A stretch of DNA of 64,000 nucleotides from Opitutaceae bacterium (GTDB lineage Bacteria > Verrucomicrobiota > Verrucomicrobiia > Opitutales > Opitutaceae): contig JAUSID010000163.1 in NCBI GenBank assembly GCA_030648295.1, forward strand, positions 124,001 through 188,000, given 5' to 3'. The number at the start of each line of letters is the position of its first letter. Position 1 is the stretch's first letter. Below, piece by piece: positions 24,991-35,090 of this stretch. The position numbers were made by a program, and so were the translations under genes. The notes under the pieces were generated by a model that saw only the letters and a list, made by a program, of their open reading frames with translations, was not told the origin of the DNA and did no database searches.

Positions 24991-26133
24991 ATGCTCAAAA
25001 AGATCCTCCAATTCATCGCCAGCGTGATCGTCGTCGGACTGATCATCGCGGGCCCGCTGATGCTGGTGAAGCGCGGCCAGTTCAAGTCCATGGCCGATGC
25101 CGGAGCCGGCGTGGTCATGCTGCCGACCACGGTCACAGCCGCGCCGGCGAAGGCGGAATCGTGGGAAGACACCCTCAACGCCACGGGTTCAGTCGCCGCC
25201 GTCCAGGGTGTCACCGTGGGCGCGGAAGTACCGGGGAAGATCGTGAAGCTCGCCTTCGAGTCGGGCACGACGGTCGAGGCGGGCGCGGTGCTCGTCCAAC
25301 TCGACATCTCGATCGAGGAGGCGCAGCTGCGTGCGGCCGAGGCATCCGCGGCGCTGGCGGCGGCGAACCGCGAGCGGGCGCGCGAGCTGCGGCAGTCGAA
25401 TACGAATTCCCAGGCTGAACTCGACGCCGCCGAGGCCCAGGCCAAGCAGGCCGCCGCCCAGGCGGACAGCCTGCGCGCCGTCATTGCGAAGAAAACCATT
25501 CGCGCCCCGTTCGCCGGCCGGCTCGGGTTGCGGCTGGTCAACCTCGGCCAGATTCTGCACGAGGGTGACGCGATCACGACGCTCCAGACGCTCGATCCGA
25601 TCTACGTGAATTTTTCGCTACCGCAGCAGCGGCTTCCGCAGGTGACGACTGGAACGTCGATTCGTGTCATCACTGATGCGGCGCCGGGAGTGATCTTCAG
25701 CGGCAAGGTGAACGCGATCAATCCCGAGGTCGACCTCGCCACGCGCAACATCCGCGTTCAGGCGACCATTCCCAATGAGGGCGAGAAGCTGCGCGCCGGC
25801 ATGTTCGCGAATGTCGAGGTCGTGCTGCCGGAAAAGAAGCCGGTGCTTTCGATTCCTGCGACCGCCATCATGTATGCGCCGTATGGCGATTCCGTTTTCG
25901 TGATCGACGAAAAGAAAAACGAACAGAGCGGCAAGGTGGAGAAGATCCTCCGCCAGCAGTTCGTCCGCCTCGGGCCCGCGCGCGGCGATTTCGTCAGCGT
26001 CGTCGACGGATTGAAAGAGGGCGAAATCGTCGTCACGTCAGGCGTCTTCAAGATGCGCCCGGGCATGGCCGTGGTCATCGACAATACGCTCGCGCCCGAC
26101 GCGCAGCTCGCCCCAAAGCCAAAGAATGCATGA
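24991..26133 (+). CDS. RND efflux periplasmic adaptor (MFP)
   Basis: The 380-residue protein has one N-terminal membrane anchor (residues 5-26). It continues with the biotinyl-lipoyl-like half-motifs (SVAAVQGVTVGAEVPGKIVKLAFESGTTV and RAPFAGRLGLRLVNLGQILHEGD), a short helical hairpin between them (about 105-160) and the beta-barrel and membrane-proximal domains (LRAGMFANVEVVLPEKKPVLSIPATAI). It bridges the inner-membrane pump and the TolC-like channel encoded next. The sequence before its ATG is CT-rich (CTCCTCTCCTCGTTCCC) with no Shine-Dalgarno sequence. Confidence 0.95.
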   Translation: MLKKILQFIASVIVVGLIIAGPLMLVKRGQFKSMADAGAGVVMLPTTVTAAPAKAESWEDTLNATGSVAAVQGVTVGAEVPGKIVKLAFESGTTVEAGAVLVQLDISIEEAQLRAAEASAALAAANRERARELRQSNTNSQAELDAAEAQAKQAAAQADSLRAVIAKKTIRAPFAGRLGLRLVNLGQILHEGDAITTLQTLDPIYVNFSLPQQRLPQVTTGTSIRVITDAAPGVIFSGKVNAINPEVDLATRNIRVQATIPNEGEKLRAGMFANVEVVLPEKKPVLSIPATAIMYAPYGDSVFVIDEKKNEQSGKVEKILRQQFVRLGPARGDFVSVVDGLKEGEIVVTSGVFKMRPGMAVVIDNTLAPDAQLAPKPKNA

Positions 26134-26139
26134 CGAGGC

Positions 26140-26185
26140 TTCGCCTCGGACCAAAGACCAGGGACCAAGGACCAGAGACCACAAC
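26140..26185. repeat. GGACCAAAGACC low-complexity repeat
   Basis: Degenerate run of GACCA(A/G)(A/G)GACCAG words in the gap between the adaptor and pump genes. Starting the pump at an earlier ATG (26126) would translate it as RTKDQGPRTRDH, so the later start is preferred. Confidence 0.7.
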
Positions 26186-26218
26186 CCGTCCGCGCCCGGC
26201 GACCGTCCTGCATCACCG

Positions 26219-29200
26219 ATGAAATCTTCCGCCTTTACCGACCTCTTCATCCGCCGCCCGGTTCTCGCCGTGGTGGTCAATCTCGTGATCGTGATCGCGG
26301 GCGTCCAGGCCTGGCGCTCGCTCAACGTCCGCCAGTATCCGCGCAGCGAAAACTCCGCCGTCACGATCAACACCGTGTATGTCGGCGCGAGCGCCGAGCT
26401 CGTCCGCGGCTTCGTGACCACGCCGCTGGAGCGCGCCATCGCTTCGGCCGATGGCATCGATTATCTCCAGTCGAAAAGCCTCCAGAGCTTCTCCTCGATC
26501 ACGGCGCGGCTGAAACTCAATTACGACCCGACCAAGGCCCTGGCGGAAATCACCTCGAAGGTGAACCAGGTACGGAACGATCTGCCGCCGGAAGCCGAGG
26601 TGCCGTCGATCTCGGTCGAATCCGCGGATTCACAGATCGCGTCAGCCTACCTGAGCTTCGTCTCGGAAATCCTTTCGCACGCGGAAATCACCGATTACCT
26701 CGTGCGGGTGGTTCAGCCGCGACTGGCCGCACTCGCCGGCGTGCAGCGGGCGGAAGTACTCGGCGCACGCACGTTCGCGATGCGGGTCTGGCTGAAACCC
26801 GACAAGATGGCGGCGCTGAACGTCAGCCCGGCGCAGGTTCGCCAGGCGCTGGCCGCGAACAATTATCTCGCCGCGGTCGGCAGCACCAAGGGCGCGCTCG
26901 TGCAGGTGAATCTCACCGCCAACACCGACCTGCACTCGGTCGACGAATTCAAGCGGCTGGTCATCAAGCAGCAGAACGACACGATCGTGCGGCTCGAGGA
27001 CATTGCCGACGTCGTCCTGGGCGCGGAGGATTACGACACCGAGGTCCGCTATACGGGCCAGACGGCCGTGTTCATCGGCGTGTTTCCGCTGCCGAATGCG
27101 AACACGATCGACGTCGTCCGCCGCGTCCGCACCGAACTCGACACGCTGAAGCGCGATTTGCCGACGGGGCTGCAGGCGCAGATTGGATACGACGCGTCGC
27201 GCTACATCACCAACGCGATCAACGAGGTCACCCACACGCTGATCGACACACTGATCATCGTGGTGGTGGTCATCTTCCTTTTCCTCGGTTCGTTCCGTTC
27301 CGTGCTCGTGCCGGTGATTGCGATCCCGGTTTCGCTGATCGGCGGAATTTTCCTCATGCAGGTTTTCGGGTTCACGCTCAACCTGCTCACGCTGCTCGCG
27401 ATTGTGCTCTCGGTCGGTCTCGTCGTCGACGACGCAATCGTCGTGGTCGAAAACGTCGAACGGCACCTGCGCGAGGGACGCACACCGCGGGAGGCTGCGC
27501 TCCTGGGTGCGCGTGAACTCGTCGGGCCCGTCATCGCGATGACGATCACGCTCGCGGCGGTGTACGCGCCGATCGGGTTGCAGGGTGGTTTGACGGGCGC
27601 GCTGTTCCGGGAATTTGCGCTGACGCTCGCCGGCGCCGTCACGATTTCAGGTGTCGTCGCGCTGACGCTGTCGCCCATGATGTCGGCCAAACTCCTGCGC
27701 AGCGCGGCGGAGGAGGAGCGCGGTTTCACCGGGTGGGTCAACCACCGGTTCGACAAGTTGCGGCAGGCCTACGGCCGTGTCCTCGGCCGGACGCTCGAGA
27801 TGCGGCCGGTGGTTTACGCCGTCTGGATCGTGGTCGCGTTGTGCACCGTGCCGATGTTCATGATGTCGCCGAAGGAACTGGCGCCGACGGAGGACCAGGG
27901 CTTCCTCTTCGGCGCGATCAACGCGCCCGCGAATGCCACGGCCGAGCACAAGAGTTTCTATGCCCGCGGCGTCGAGCGCGCGTTCCTCAGCACGCCGGAA
28001 GTCGCGTTTACCTTTCAAATCATCCTTCCGCCGTCGGCCGCGGCCGCCTTCGGCGTCGACGGATTCGCCGGCATGATCACGAAGCCGTGGAGCGAGCGAA
28101 AGCGCAGTGTGATGGAGATCCTGCCCGAGGTGCAGGGCAAGCTGGCAGAGATTCCAGGCATCGAAGTGTTCGCCGGCACGCCCTCCGCACTGCCGGGCGG
28201 CAGCCAGTTTCCCGTCGAATTCGTGATCGCGTCGACGGGCGACACGCCGCAGCTGCTCGAGTTCGCGCAGAAGATCTCGATGAAGGCGGCGCAGAGCGGG
28301 TTCTTCTTCTTCCCGCCGATCATCGATCTGAAATACGATCAGCCGCAGTCGGAGGTCGTGATCGATCGCGAGAAGGTGGCGGCGCTCGGACTCAATCTCG
28401 CGCAAGTGGGCGCGGATCTCGCCGCCGCGCTCGGCGGGAATTTCGTCAACCGGTTCAACATTGCCGGCCGCAGTTACAAGGTGATCGCGCAAATCGAGCG
28501 CAGCCAGCGGCTCAATCCCGATCAACTGCGCGACATCCACGTCAATGGACCCAAGGGCGAACTGATCCCGCTCAGTTCGATCGCGCACATCGAGAACCGC
28601 ACGGTGCCCCGTTCGCTGAACCGGTTCCAGCAGCTGAATGCCGTGAAGCTCTCGGCCATGACGAACCGCACCCTCGATGAGGCGTTGAAGGTGCTCGAGA
28701 ACGCGGCCAAGGAGATCCTGCCGCCCGGCTACACCGTCGATTACACCGGCGAGTCGCGCCAGCTGCGCCAGGAGGGCAACAAGTTCCTGCCGGCGTTCAT
28801 GCTCGCGATCGTGCTGATCTTCCTCGCGCTCGCCGTGCAGTTTAATTCTTTCCGCGATCCGGTGGTGATCCTGCTTGGCTCGGTTCCGCTCGCGATGTTC
28901 GGCGCGCTCGCCTTTACGTTCCTGAAAATGCCGAACCCGAACATGCCGCATTGGACCAGCGGCTGGACCACCACGCTGAACATCTACGCGCAGGTTGGAC
29001 TCGTGACGCTCGTCGGCCTCATCGCCAAGAACGGCATCCTCGTCGTCGAGTTCGCGAACAAGCTCCAGGAGCAGGGCCGCTCGAAGCTCGACGCGGTGCA
29101 CGAGGCGGCGATGACACGGCTGCGACCGGTGCTGATGACCAGCGCGGCAACCATCGCGGGTCACTTCCCGCTGACCCTCGTGACGGGCGCGGGCGCGGCG

Positions 29201-29374
29201 GCGCGAAACTCGATCGGCCTGGTGCTGGTGGGTGGCATGGCCATCGGAACCCTGTTTACGCTGTTTGTGATTCCCTCCTTGTACGTGTTGCTCGCCAAGG
29301 ATCACTCGAGGGATCGGGTCAAGGATCGCGCCGCCGTGCCGGCTCTCGAACCGATCACCGTCGCGGCCAAATGA
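26219..29374 (+). CDS. RND multidrug efflux pump, HAE1 type
   Basis: The 1051-residue permease is an AcrB/MexB-like proton antiporter. It starts MKSSAFTDLFIRRPVLAVVVNLV, with two sets of six helices, each preceded by a large periplasmic loop. The proton-relay Asp pair is in GLVVDDAIVVVENVERHL (about residues 405-408), and the second half has GLIAKNGILVVEFANKLQEQG. Substrates are unknown. It is followed by the TolC-like gene with an ATGA overlap, completing a tripartite system in one operon under MarR control. Confidence 0.96.
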   Translation: MKSSAFTDLFIRRPVLAVVVNLVIVIAGVQAWRSLNVRQYPRSENSAVTINTVYVGASAELVRGFVTTPLERAIASADGIDYLQSKSLQSFSSITARLKLNYDPTKALAEITSKVNQVRNDLPPEAEVPSISVESADSQIASAYLSFVSEILSHAEITDYLVRVVQPRLAALAGVQRAEVLGARTFAMRVWLKPDKMAALNVSPAQVRQALAANNYLAAVGSTKGALVQVNLTANTDLHSVDEFKRLVIKQQNDTIVRLEDIADVVLGAEDYDTEVRYTGQTAVFIGVFPLPNANTIDVVRRVRTELDTLKRDLPTGLQAQIGYDASRYITNAINEVTHTLIDTLIIVVVVIFLFLGSFRSVLVPVIAIPVSLIGGIFLMQVFGFTLNLLTLLAIVLSVGLVVDDAIVVVENVERHLREGRTPREAALLGARELVGPVIAMTITLAAVYAPIGLQGGLTGALFREFALTLAGAVTISGVVALTLSPMMSAKLLRSAAEEERGFTGWVNHRFDKLRQAYGRVLGRTLEMRPVVYAVWIVVALCTVPMFMMSPKELAPTEDQGFLFGAINAPANATAEHKSFYARGVERAFLSTPEVAFTFQIILPPSAAAAFGVDGFAGMITKPWSERKRSVMEILPEVQGKLAEIPGIEVFAGTPSALPGGSQFPVEFVIASTGDTPQLLEFAQKISMKAAQSGFFFFPPIIDLKYDQPQSEVVIDREKVAALGLNLAQVGADLAAALGGNFVNRFNIAGRSYKVIAQIERSQRLNPDQLRDIHVNGPKGELIPLSSIAHIENRTVPRSLNRFQQLNAVKLSAMTNRTLDEALKVLENAAKEILPPGYTVDYTGESRQLRQEGNKFLPAFMLAIVLIFLALAVQFNSFRDPVVILLGSVPLAMFGALAFTFLKMPNPNMPHWTSGWTTTLNIYAQVGLVTLVGLIAKNGILVVEFANKLQEQGRSKLDAVHEAAMTRLRPVLMTSAATIAGHFPLTLVTGAGAAARNSIGLVLVGGMAIGTLFTLFVIPSLYVLLAKDHSRDRVKDRAAVPALEPITVAAK

Positions 29375-30741
29375 ATTCCATGAAACTAGCCCGCCATCAT
29401 TTTTCGCCCGTGCGTCCGCTGGCCGCGCTGGTGCTGGCCGTCGCCTCGGTTGCCGCCGAGACGGCGCTGCCGCCACCGGTTCCCGACACACTGGACCTGA
29501 AAACGGCGATTAGTTTCGCCTTGGAGAACAACTTTGCGATCCGGCAGGCGAAGGAGCGCATCCGGCAGCAGGAAGGCCTCATCATCGAGGTGAAGGCCCG
29601 CGGCATTCCGAACGCCGAGCTCAACTCGACCTACGGCCGGTTTGATCGCAGCCTGGCGGCGGTGCCGCTGCCGATCATCCCGGTGAACACCGAATCATGG
29701 TCGATCGGCCTCAACGTCACCCAGGTCCTCTATGCCGGCGGTGGCGTGCGCTCGGCCATCCAGAGTTCGAAGCTCGCGCGCGAAGCGGCGATTCTCGATC
29801 TCCAGGCGGTGATCAACGACGCGTTGCTCGAGGTTCGCACCGGGTTCTTCCGCGTCCTGCTCGCGATCGAGCAAATCAAGGTCCAGGAATCGAATCTCGA
29901 ACTGCTCCAGCAACAGCTCAAGACCGCGACGGATCGTTACGAGGCGGGCACGGTTTCCAGTTTCGAAAAACTCCGGGCCGAGGTCGCGGTCGCCAACGCG
30001 CGCGTGCCGCTCATCACCGCGCGCAACGATCACCGGCTGGCGATCGAGGCGCTCCGGCAGGCGCTCGGGTTCACGACCAATGCGCCGGAAACCATCCGCA
30101 AGGTCCCCACGTTCGTCGGCACCCTCGATTTTACCCCGGTGAATTTCGATTTGCCCGCAGCCTTCGATGCCGCGCGCGCGAACCGGCCCGATCTGCAGCG
30201 GCTGGCGAAAATCACCGCGGTGCGCGAACAGGATGTCCGCACCCAGCGCTCGTCGTATTATCCGACCCTGGGCGCGAGCGCGGGCTACCAGTTCAAGAAC
30301 CACCCCTACGGCGGCAACCAGTTCAGCGAAGCGCTCGACGGCTGGACACTCGGGCTCCAGTCGAACTGGGCGATTTTCGACGGCCGCGCCACCGCGGGTC
30401 GCGTCGCGCAGTCGAAATCGATCCTGGCGCAGACGAAATTGACGCTCGCCGAGGCCCAACTCGCCGTCGACGTCGAGGTGCGGCGCGCGTTTTCCCAGTG
30501 GCAGCAGGCGACCGAGCTCGTCGAGGCGTCACAAAAGGTCGTCGACCAGGCGACCGAGGCGGTGAGGCTGGCCAACGCGCGCTACAATGCCGGAACCGGC
30601 ACGCAGCTCGATGTGCTCCAGGCCCAGGTCGATCTCACCACCGCCCGGACCAACCAGATCGTCGCGTTCTACAATTACAACGTCGCCGTCGCGAGTCTGC
30701 GGAAAGCCACGGGACTCCTGGACGAATTTGTGACCAAGTGA
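29371..30741 (+). CDS. TolC-family outer membrane efflux protein
   Basis: The 456-residue protein has a signal peptide (about residues 1-32, LAALVLAVASVAAETA) and two homologous outer membrane efflux repeats of long helices and short strands (DLKTAISFALENNFAIRQAKERI; FDLPAAFDAARANRPDLQRLAKITAV). Late motifs are ATELVEASQKVVDQATEAVRLANARYNAGTGTQLDVLQAQ. It forms the trimeric exit duct for the RND pump. Its ATG overlaps the pump stop, and a second Met lies three codons downstream. No terminator is visible after it. Confidence 0.94.
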   Translation: MNSMKLARHHFSPVRPLAALVLAVASVAAETALPPPVPDTLDLKTAISFALENNFAIRQAKERIRQQEGLIIEVKARGIPNAELNSTYGRFDRSLAAVPLPIIPVNTESWSIGLNVTQVLYAGGGVRSAIQSSKLAREAAILDLQAVINDALLEVRTGFFRVLLAIEQIKVQESNLELLQQQLKTATDRYEAGTVSSFEKLRAEVAVANARVPLITARNDHRLAIEALRQALGFTTNAPETIRKVPTFVGTLDFTPVNFDLPAAFDAARANRPDLQRLAKITAVREQDVRTQRSSYYPTLGASAGYQFKNHPYGGNQFSEALDGWTLGLQSNWAIFDGRATAGRVAQSKSILAQTKLTLAEAQLAVDVEVRRAFSQWQQATELVEASQKVVDQATEAVRLANARYNAGTGTQLDVLQAQVDLTTARTNQIVAFYNYNVAVASLRKATGLLDEFVTK

Positions 30742-30881
30742 GCCCGCGGACGTCTGCTACGGTGGCGCGGTCGCGCGACCCTCGTTCGCCGGCGCGCCGT
30801 CACGCTACGTTGTAGTCGTTCAACATTTTTCGTACTTTTCGTCGCAACTCGCGCGAAGCCATCGTGTCCTCCGATCCGCCG

Positions 30882-33800
30882 ATGAAACGCTTCCGCATCG
30901 CCGCCCTTTCCATCGCGGGTTTGCTGGCGTTGCTGCTCATCGCCGTGGCGGTCGGATTCAGTTCGTGGTTCCAAACCTGGGCCGCGCGTCGCGCACTGGC
31001 GTCGCAACCTGGCTGGAGCGGCAGCATCGGCTCGGTATCGGCCGGACTGAAGCGCGTCGAATTGAAGAACGTTCGGGTGGAGCGTGATGGCGCGGTGCTC
31101 ACCGTTCCGGCCGCGGACGCGCAGCTGCCTCTCTTGGCGGCGGCGTTTCGCGAGCAGATCCTGATTTCGCGGCTGGTCGCCAAGGGATGGACGATTGATT
31201 TGAGCAAATGGAAGCCGGGATCGGGCGCCGTGAACGCGGCGCAGACGTCCGGAGCACCAGCGCAGCGTGGCGGTTCGGCGAAGACGACCTCCGCGCCGGT
31301 GGGGGCGGGTTCGGCGGCAACGCCACCGCCGAAATCCGGGAATGAGCGTGCGGCATTCCACGGGATCTTCAACCAGCTGCGGCTTCCATTCGACCTCGCG
31401 CTCGATGGGATCGATATCGCGGGTGAAGTCATCCTGCCGGATGGCCGCGGCCGCTCGACCATCGCCATCAGCGGCGGCGGTCTGGCGGCGGGCCAGGAGG
31501 GAAGGTTCAAGTTCGACACCGGGGCGGCGCTCACGGATCCGAAGGTGACCACCGTCGGTCTGCGCGGCACCGTGACGGCCGCGATGGATACTCCGCGAAC
31601 GATCACGCGGGTGGCCATGAATGCCGATGCCGCCGCGAGCGGCACGCAATTTCCGAAGGGCGTCACTTTGAAGGCCGATCTCGCGGCCGCGCGTGGCGCC
31701 ACGGGCGAGACGTACTCGGCCGGCGTGGTGACGGAAGGCAGGCAGCTGTTGCTGGTGCAGGCGGACTTTCCGCGGCAGGCACAGCAACTCTCCGGTACCT
31801 GGAAACTCGACGTGCGCGATGATGACGTGAGCCCCTTCGCGCTCGGCCGGCCGCTGCCGGAGTTCTCCGCCCGCGGAGAGGGGAAGTTCGACACCGATGC
31901 GGCGTTCGCCGCGGCTCACGTCAGCGGACGGATCGAGGGAGGGGCGGACAAGCTCACCGTATTTTTGCCTCAGCTGAACGGCGTCGGCGCGATCAAGCTG
32001 AGTGCGGATTTCGATGTCACCCGCAGCGGCGAGGTGATCGCCATTCGGAAATTGAATGCTGACGTCGCCGGCGAGCGGCCGGTCGCAACGGTGACGGCGC
32101 TCCAGGCGTTCGAATTCAACCCGGCGTCGGCACAGTTGAAGGCGGAGGATCCGGCACGCGAACTCTTGGGCATTGTCGTGCACGGATTGCCGCTCGCGTG
32201 GGCACAGCCGTTTCTCGGCGACGTCGCGGTCACGGGTGGCGACGTTCGCGGTGAACTGGTCGCGTCGATGCGCGCCGGCGGCACCACCGTGCGAACCAAG
32301 TCACCGGTCACGATTGCCGGGGCCACGGTCAGGCAGGCGGGGAAAATGCTGATCGAGGGCGTCGATATCGCGCTGTCGACCTCGGCCGATTACACGCCCC
32401 ATGGGTGGCAGGCCGAAATCACCGAGTTTACGGCTGTGGCCGGCGACGTGACCATGTTGCGCGTCAACGCGAAGGCCGGGCAGCTCGCAGGAAAGGATCA
32501 ACCGCTGAAGGCCACAGGCCACCTGAAGGCGGATCTGCCGACCTGGCTCGCGCAACCCGTCGCGCGCGGCACCGTCGCGCTGACGCGAGGCGACGCCGTG
32601 GTGGATTTCATCGCCAGCGTGGACGGCAAGAAGGCACTGCAGGCGAAGATCGCTTTGAACAATCTGGCCGCGCCGGCGCCGAAGACGGCCGAAAAATCAG
32701 CCGGCGACGCCGGAGCGGCGACAACACCGAAGCGCGCGACGCTGCCATCGCTCTCGACCGATCTGCGGGCGGACGTCGCCGCCAATGGCGACATCACCAT
32801 TCACGCGCCGATTGAGATTCAACGCGACGACCGCAAGTCTGACGTCACCATCGCGGGCACCGTCAAACCGGCTAAGAACCTAAGCACGATCGACGCGCAG
32901 GTGACGAGCAATCTGCTTGTAATCGACGACGCGCAGGTGCTCGTCGCGCTGCTGCCGCCGGAAGACGGGAAGCAGCCGGAGAAAGCGCGTGATTTAACGC
33001 CACCCTGGGCGGGGCTGAGGGGCACCCTGGCGCTCCAGCTGAAAAAGGTGGTTTACTCCGAGTCGTTCCAGGCCACGAACGTGGTGGGCACGCTGCGGCT
33101 CGAGGAGAACGGGATGAAATTCGACGGCGTCCGCGTGATGCTGGGCGAGGGCGACGCGAAGCTGAATGGAACGGTGAGCTTCGACGCGGCCTCGCCGCAG
33201 CCTTACGGACTCATCGCCGACATGGTCGTCACGCAATTCGATCCCGGTCCGCTGTTTCGCGCCGTGGATTCCACGCGGCCGCCGACGGTCGAAGGCAAGT
33301 TCAACGTGAAGACCCAGCTTTCCAGTCGTGCCGGCACGCTGGGCGATCTCGCGGCCGGGGCGGGCGGCGAATTCGAGTTGACCAGCCGCGGCGGAATTTT
33401 TCGCGGGCTGCCGGTGAATATCAACAATATCGTCGAGAGCACGGGCCGGCTCGCCGGCTGGATCGCGTCGGCCGGAACCGCCTTCGGCGCTCTCACCGGC
33501 AAGAAGGATTATGCCGACGTCGCCAGCAAGGCCGAGGCGGTGGCGGAGCTGGCGAAAGGGCTGAACCCTATTCCATACGATCAGCTGGCGATCGTCATGT
33601 CACGGGACGAGCGACTGAACACCACGCTGAAAGACTTCACGCTCATTTCACCGGAGATTCGCCTGGCGGGTCAGGGTCACGCGGTCCACGAGCCCGGCTC
33701 GCGGTTGTTCGATGATCCACTCGCGATGGAATTCACGCTGCGCGTACGCGCGCGGGGGCGACAGGGCGAGCTGTTGAAGTATCTCGGTGCCCTCGACACG

Positions 33801-33980
33801 CAGACTGATGATCTTGGTTACGCGGCGTGCGCGTTGCCGGTGAAGATTGGTGGCACGTTGGGAAAGCCGGACGCGAGCGAGTTCAGCAATCGCGTGGCCG
33901 CGCTGGCGGTGGAGAAGAGCGGGCTCGCCGACAAGGCGGCCGAGTTTCTCAACCGGATCCGCGGCAACGGCGGGAAATAG
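30882..33980 (+). CDS. AsmA-like membrane-anchored protein
   Basis: The protein of about 1032 residues starts with a membrane anchor (MKRFRIAALSIAGLLALLLIAVAVGF), followed by a very long beta-rich, Ala/Gly/Thr-rich periplasmic region with the AsmA/TamB style of repeated amphipathic strands. Near the C-terminus it has the FKLT-like GEFELTSRGGIFRGLPVNI and SPEIRLAGQGHAVHEPGSRL segments typical of AsmA-like C-terminal domains. Such proteins are thought to carry lipids across the periplasm. An alternative GTG start lies six codons upstream. A Pro/Ala linker with SAGDAGAATTPKRA (about residue 610) separates two halves. Confidence 0.8.
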   Translation: MKRFRIAALSIAGLLALLLIAVAVGFSSWFQTWAARRALASQPGWSGSIGSVSAGLKRVELKNVRVERDGAVLTVPAADAQLPLLAAAFREQILISRLVAKGWTIDLSKWKPGSGAVNAAQTSGAPAQRGGSAKTTSAPVGAGSAATPPPKSGNERAAFHGIFNQLRLPFDLALDGIDIAGEVILPDGRGRSTIAISGGGLAAGQEGRFKFDTGAALTDPKVTTVGLRGTVTAAMDTPRTITRVAMNADAAASGTQFPKGVTLKADLAAARGATGETYSAGVVTEGRQLLLVQADFPRQAQQLSGTWKLDVRDDDVSPFALGRPLPEFSARGEGKFDTDAAFAAAHVSGRIEGGADKLTVFLPQLNGVGAIKLSADFDVTRSGEVIAIRKLNADVAGERPVATVTALQAFEFNPASAQLKAEDPARELLGIVVHGLPLAWAQPFLGDVAVTGGDVRGELVASMRAGGTTVRTKSPVTIAGATVRQAGKMLIEGVDIALSTSADYTPHGWQAEITEFTAVAGDVTMLRVNAKAGQLAGKDQPLKATGHLKADLPTWLAQPVARGTVALTRGDAVVDFIASVDGKKALQAKIALNNLAAPAPKTAEKSAGDAGAATTPKRATLPSLSTDLRADVAANGDITIHAPIEIQRDDRKSDVTIAGTVKPAKNLSTIDAQVTSNLLVIDDAQVLVALLPPEDGKQPEKARDLTPPWAGLRGTLALQLKKVVYSESFQATNVVGTLRLEENGMKFDGVRVMLGEGDAKLNGTVSFDAASPQPYGLIADMVVTQFDPGPLFRAVDSTRPPTVEGKFNVKTQLSSRAGTLGDLAAGAGGEFELTSRGGIFRGLPVNINNIVESTGRLAGWIASAGTAFGALTGKKDYADVASKAEAVAELAKGLNPIPYDQLAIVMSRDERLNTTLKDFTLISPEIRLAGQGHAVHEPGSRLFDDPLAMEFTLRVRARGRQGELLKYLGALDTQTDDLGYAACALPVKIGGTLGKPDASEFSNRVAALAVEKSGLADKAAEFLNRIRGNGGK

Positions 33981-34039
33981 GAGCCACCGCACCGGCGCAA
34001 ACCTTGCGCGGGTCGCATGCAGCTGGTTGAGTCGGCGCC

Positions 34040-34912
34040 ATGCGAAGCATGACCGGATACGGACGGGCGACGGCGACACTCGAAGGGTTCAGCCTCACCG
34101 TGCAGGTGAGCTCGGTGAATCGAAAGACGCTGGATCTCACGATCGGGCTGCCCGACGAGTGGGAGAGCCTCGAACCGGTCGTCGCCGAACAGGTGCGGAG
34201 ATTTGCCGCGCGCGGAAAAGTGCACGTCGAAATCGAAATGACCGGTGACCGGACGGGACTGGAGGCGACTTGGGACGAGGATGCGGCCTCTGAGGCGCTC
34301 GATCGGCTGAAGGCCTTCGCGGAACACCGGCGCGTGCCGTTTGAGCCCACGGCGGAATTGCTCTGGCAGGTGGCAAATGCGCAGCGGCGAACGGATGGGC
34401 TGCCGGCCGCCGAGGCGGCGCAAACGGTGGTGACGGCGACGCTGATGAACGCGCTGCGCGCCTTCGCCGCGATGCGCGCCAAGGAAGGCGAATCCCTCAT
34501 GGTGGACTTCATCAAACGCGGCGAGGTGCTGCACCGGCACGTCGAAGCGATCGCGACCCGCGCTCCGCAGGTGCCCGTCAATTACCGCGAGCAGCTGACG
34601 AAGCGGCTGCGCGACGCCGGGCTCGAACTCGACATCAACGACGAGCGGGTCTTGCGGGAGATCGCGCTGTTTGCGGATCGCATCGACGTCTCGGAGGAAA
34701 TCACGCGGCTGCGGAGCCATTTCGAGCAGTTCGCCACGTTGTTGAAATCCAGCGGCGAGATTGGGCGAAAAGCGGATTTCATTCTTCAGGAAATCGGCCG
34801 CGAGGTGAACACGATCGGCAGCAAGGCGAACGATCTCACGATCGCGCGGGCCGTTATCGAGCTGAAGAACGAGCTCGAGCGCGTCCGCGAGCAGATGGCG
34901 AATGTGGAGTAG
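34040..34912 (+). CDS. yicC: YicC-family endoribonuclease
   Basis: The 290-residue protein matches YicC throughout. The N-terminus MRSMTGYGRA and SVNRKTLDLTIGLP are diagnostic, and the C-terminal DUF1732 portion reads GRKADFILQEIGREVNTIGSKANDLTIARAVIELKNELERVREQMANVE-like sequence. Family members are RNA endonucleases affecting small-RNA turnover and stationary-phase survival. It lies 59 bases downstream of the AsmA-like gene on the same strand. Right after its stop the sequence becomes a GAAGAC/GTCTTC low-complexity array. Confidence 0.95.
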   Translation: MRSMTGYGRATATLEGFSLTVQVSSVNRKTLDLTIGLPDEWESLEPVVAEQVRRFAARGKVHVEIEMTGDRTGLEATWDEDAASEALDRLKAFAEHRRVPFEPTAELLWQVANAQRRTDGLPAAEAAQTVVTATLMNALRAFAAMRAKEGESLMVDFIKRGEVLHRHVEAIATRAPQVPVNYREQLTKRLRDAGLELDINDERVLREIALFADRIDVSEEITRLRSHFEQFATLLKSSGEIGRKADFILQEIGREVNTIGSKANDLTIARAVIELKNELERVREQMANVE

Positions 34913-35090
34913 GAAGACGTGGAAGACGCAGAAAACGGGGAAACGGCAAAAAGAAGAAAGAAGAAACCCGGCAGACGCTCCGAGTCTTTCGTGTCTCACC
35001 TGTCTTCCCGTCTTCTCACGTCTTACACGTCTTTCGTGTCTTCCCGTCTTCCTGCGTCTTCCCGTCTTCTGTCTTGGTCCCTTCGTCCCT
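34913..35090. repeat. GGAAGACG ... CGTCTTCC low-complexity inverted array
   Basis: The left part consists of GGAAGACGTGGAAGACGC-like words (34913-34950). The right part, from about 34985 on, consists of GTCTTCCCGTCTTC-like words, giving a broad inverted arrangement. The right part overlaps the last codons of lspA, where it encodes a basic/acidic tail (RRREDAGRREDTKD). Confidence 0.8.

Noticed and set aside
27647-29491. 614-codon minus-strand frame opposite the RND pump
   Set aside because: Arg/His-rich shadow of a well-supported RND permease.
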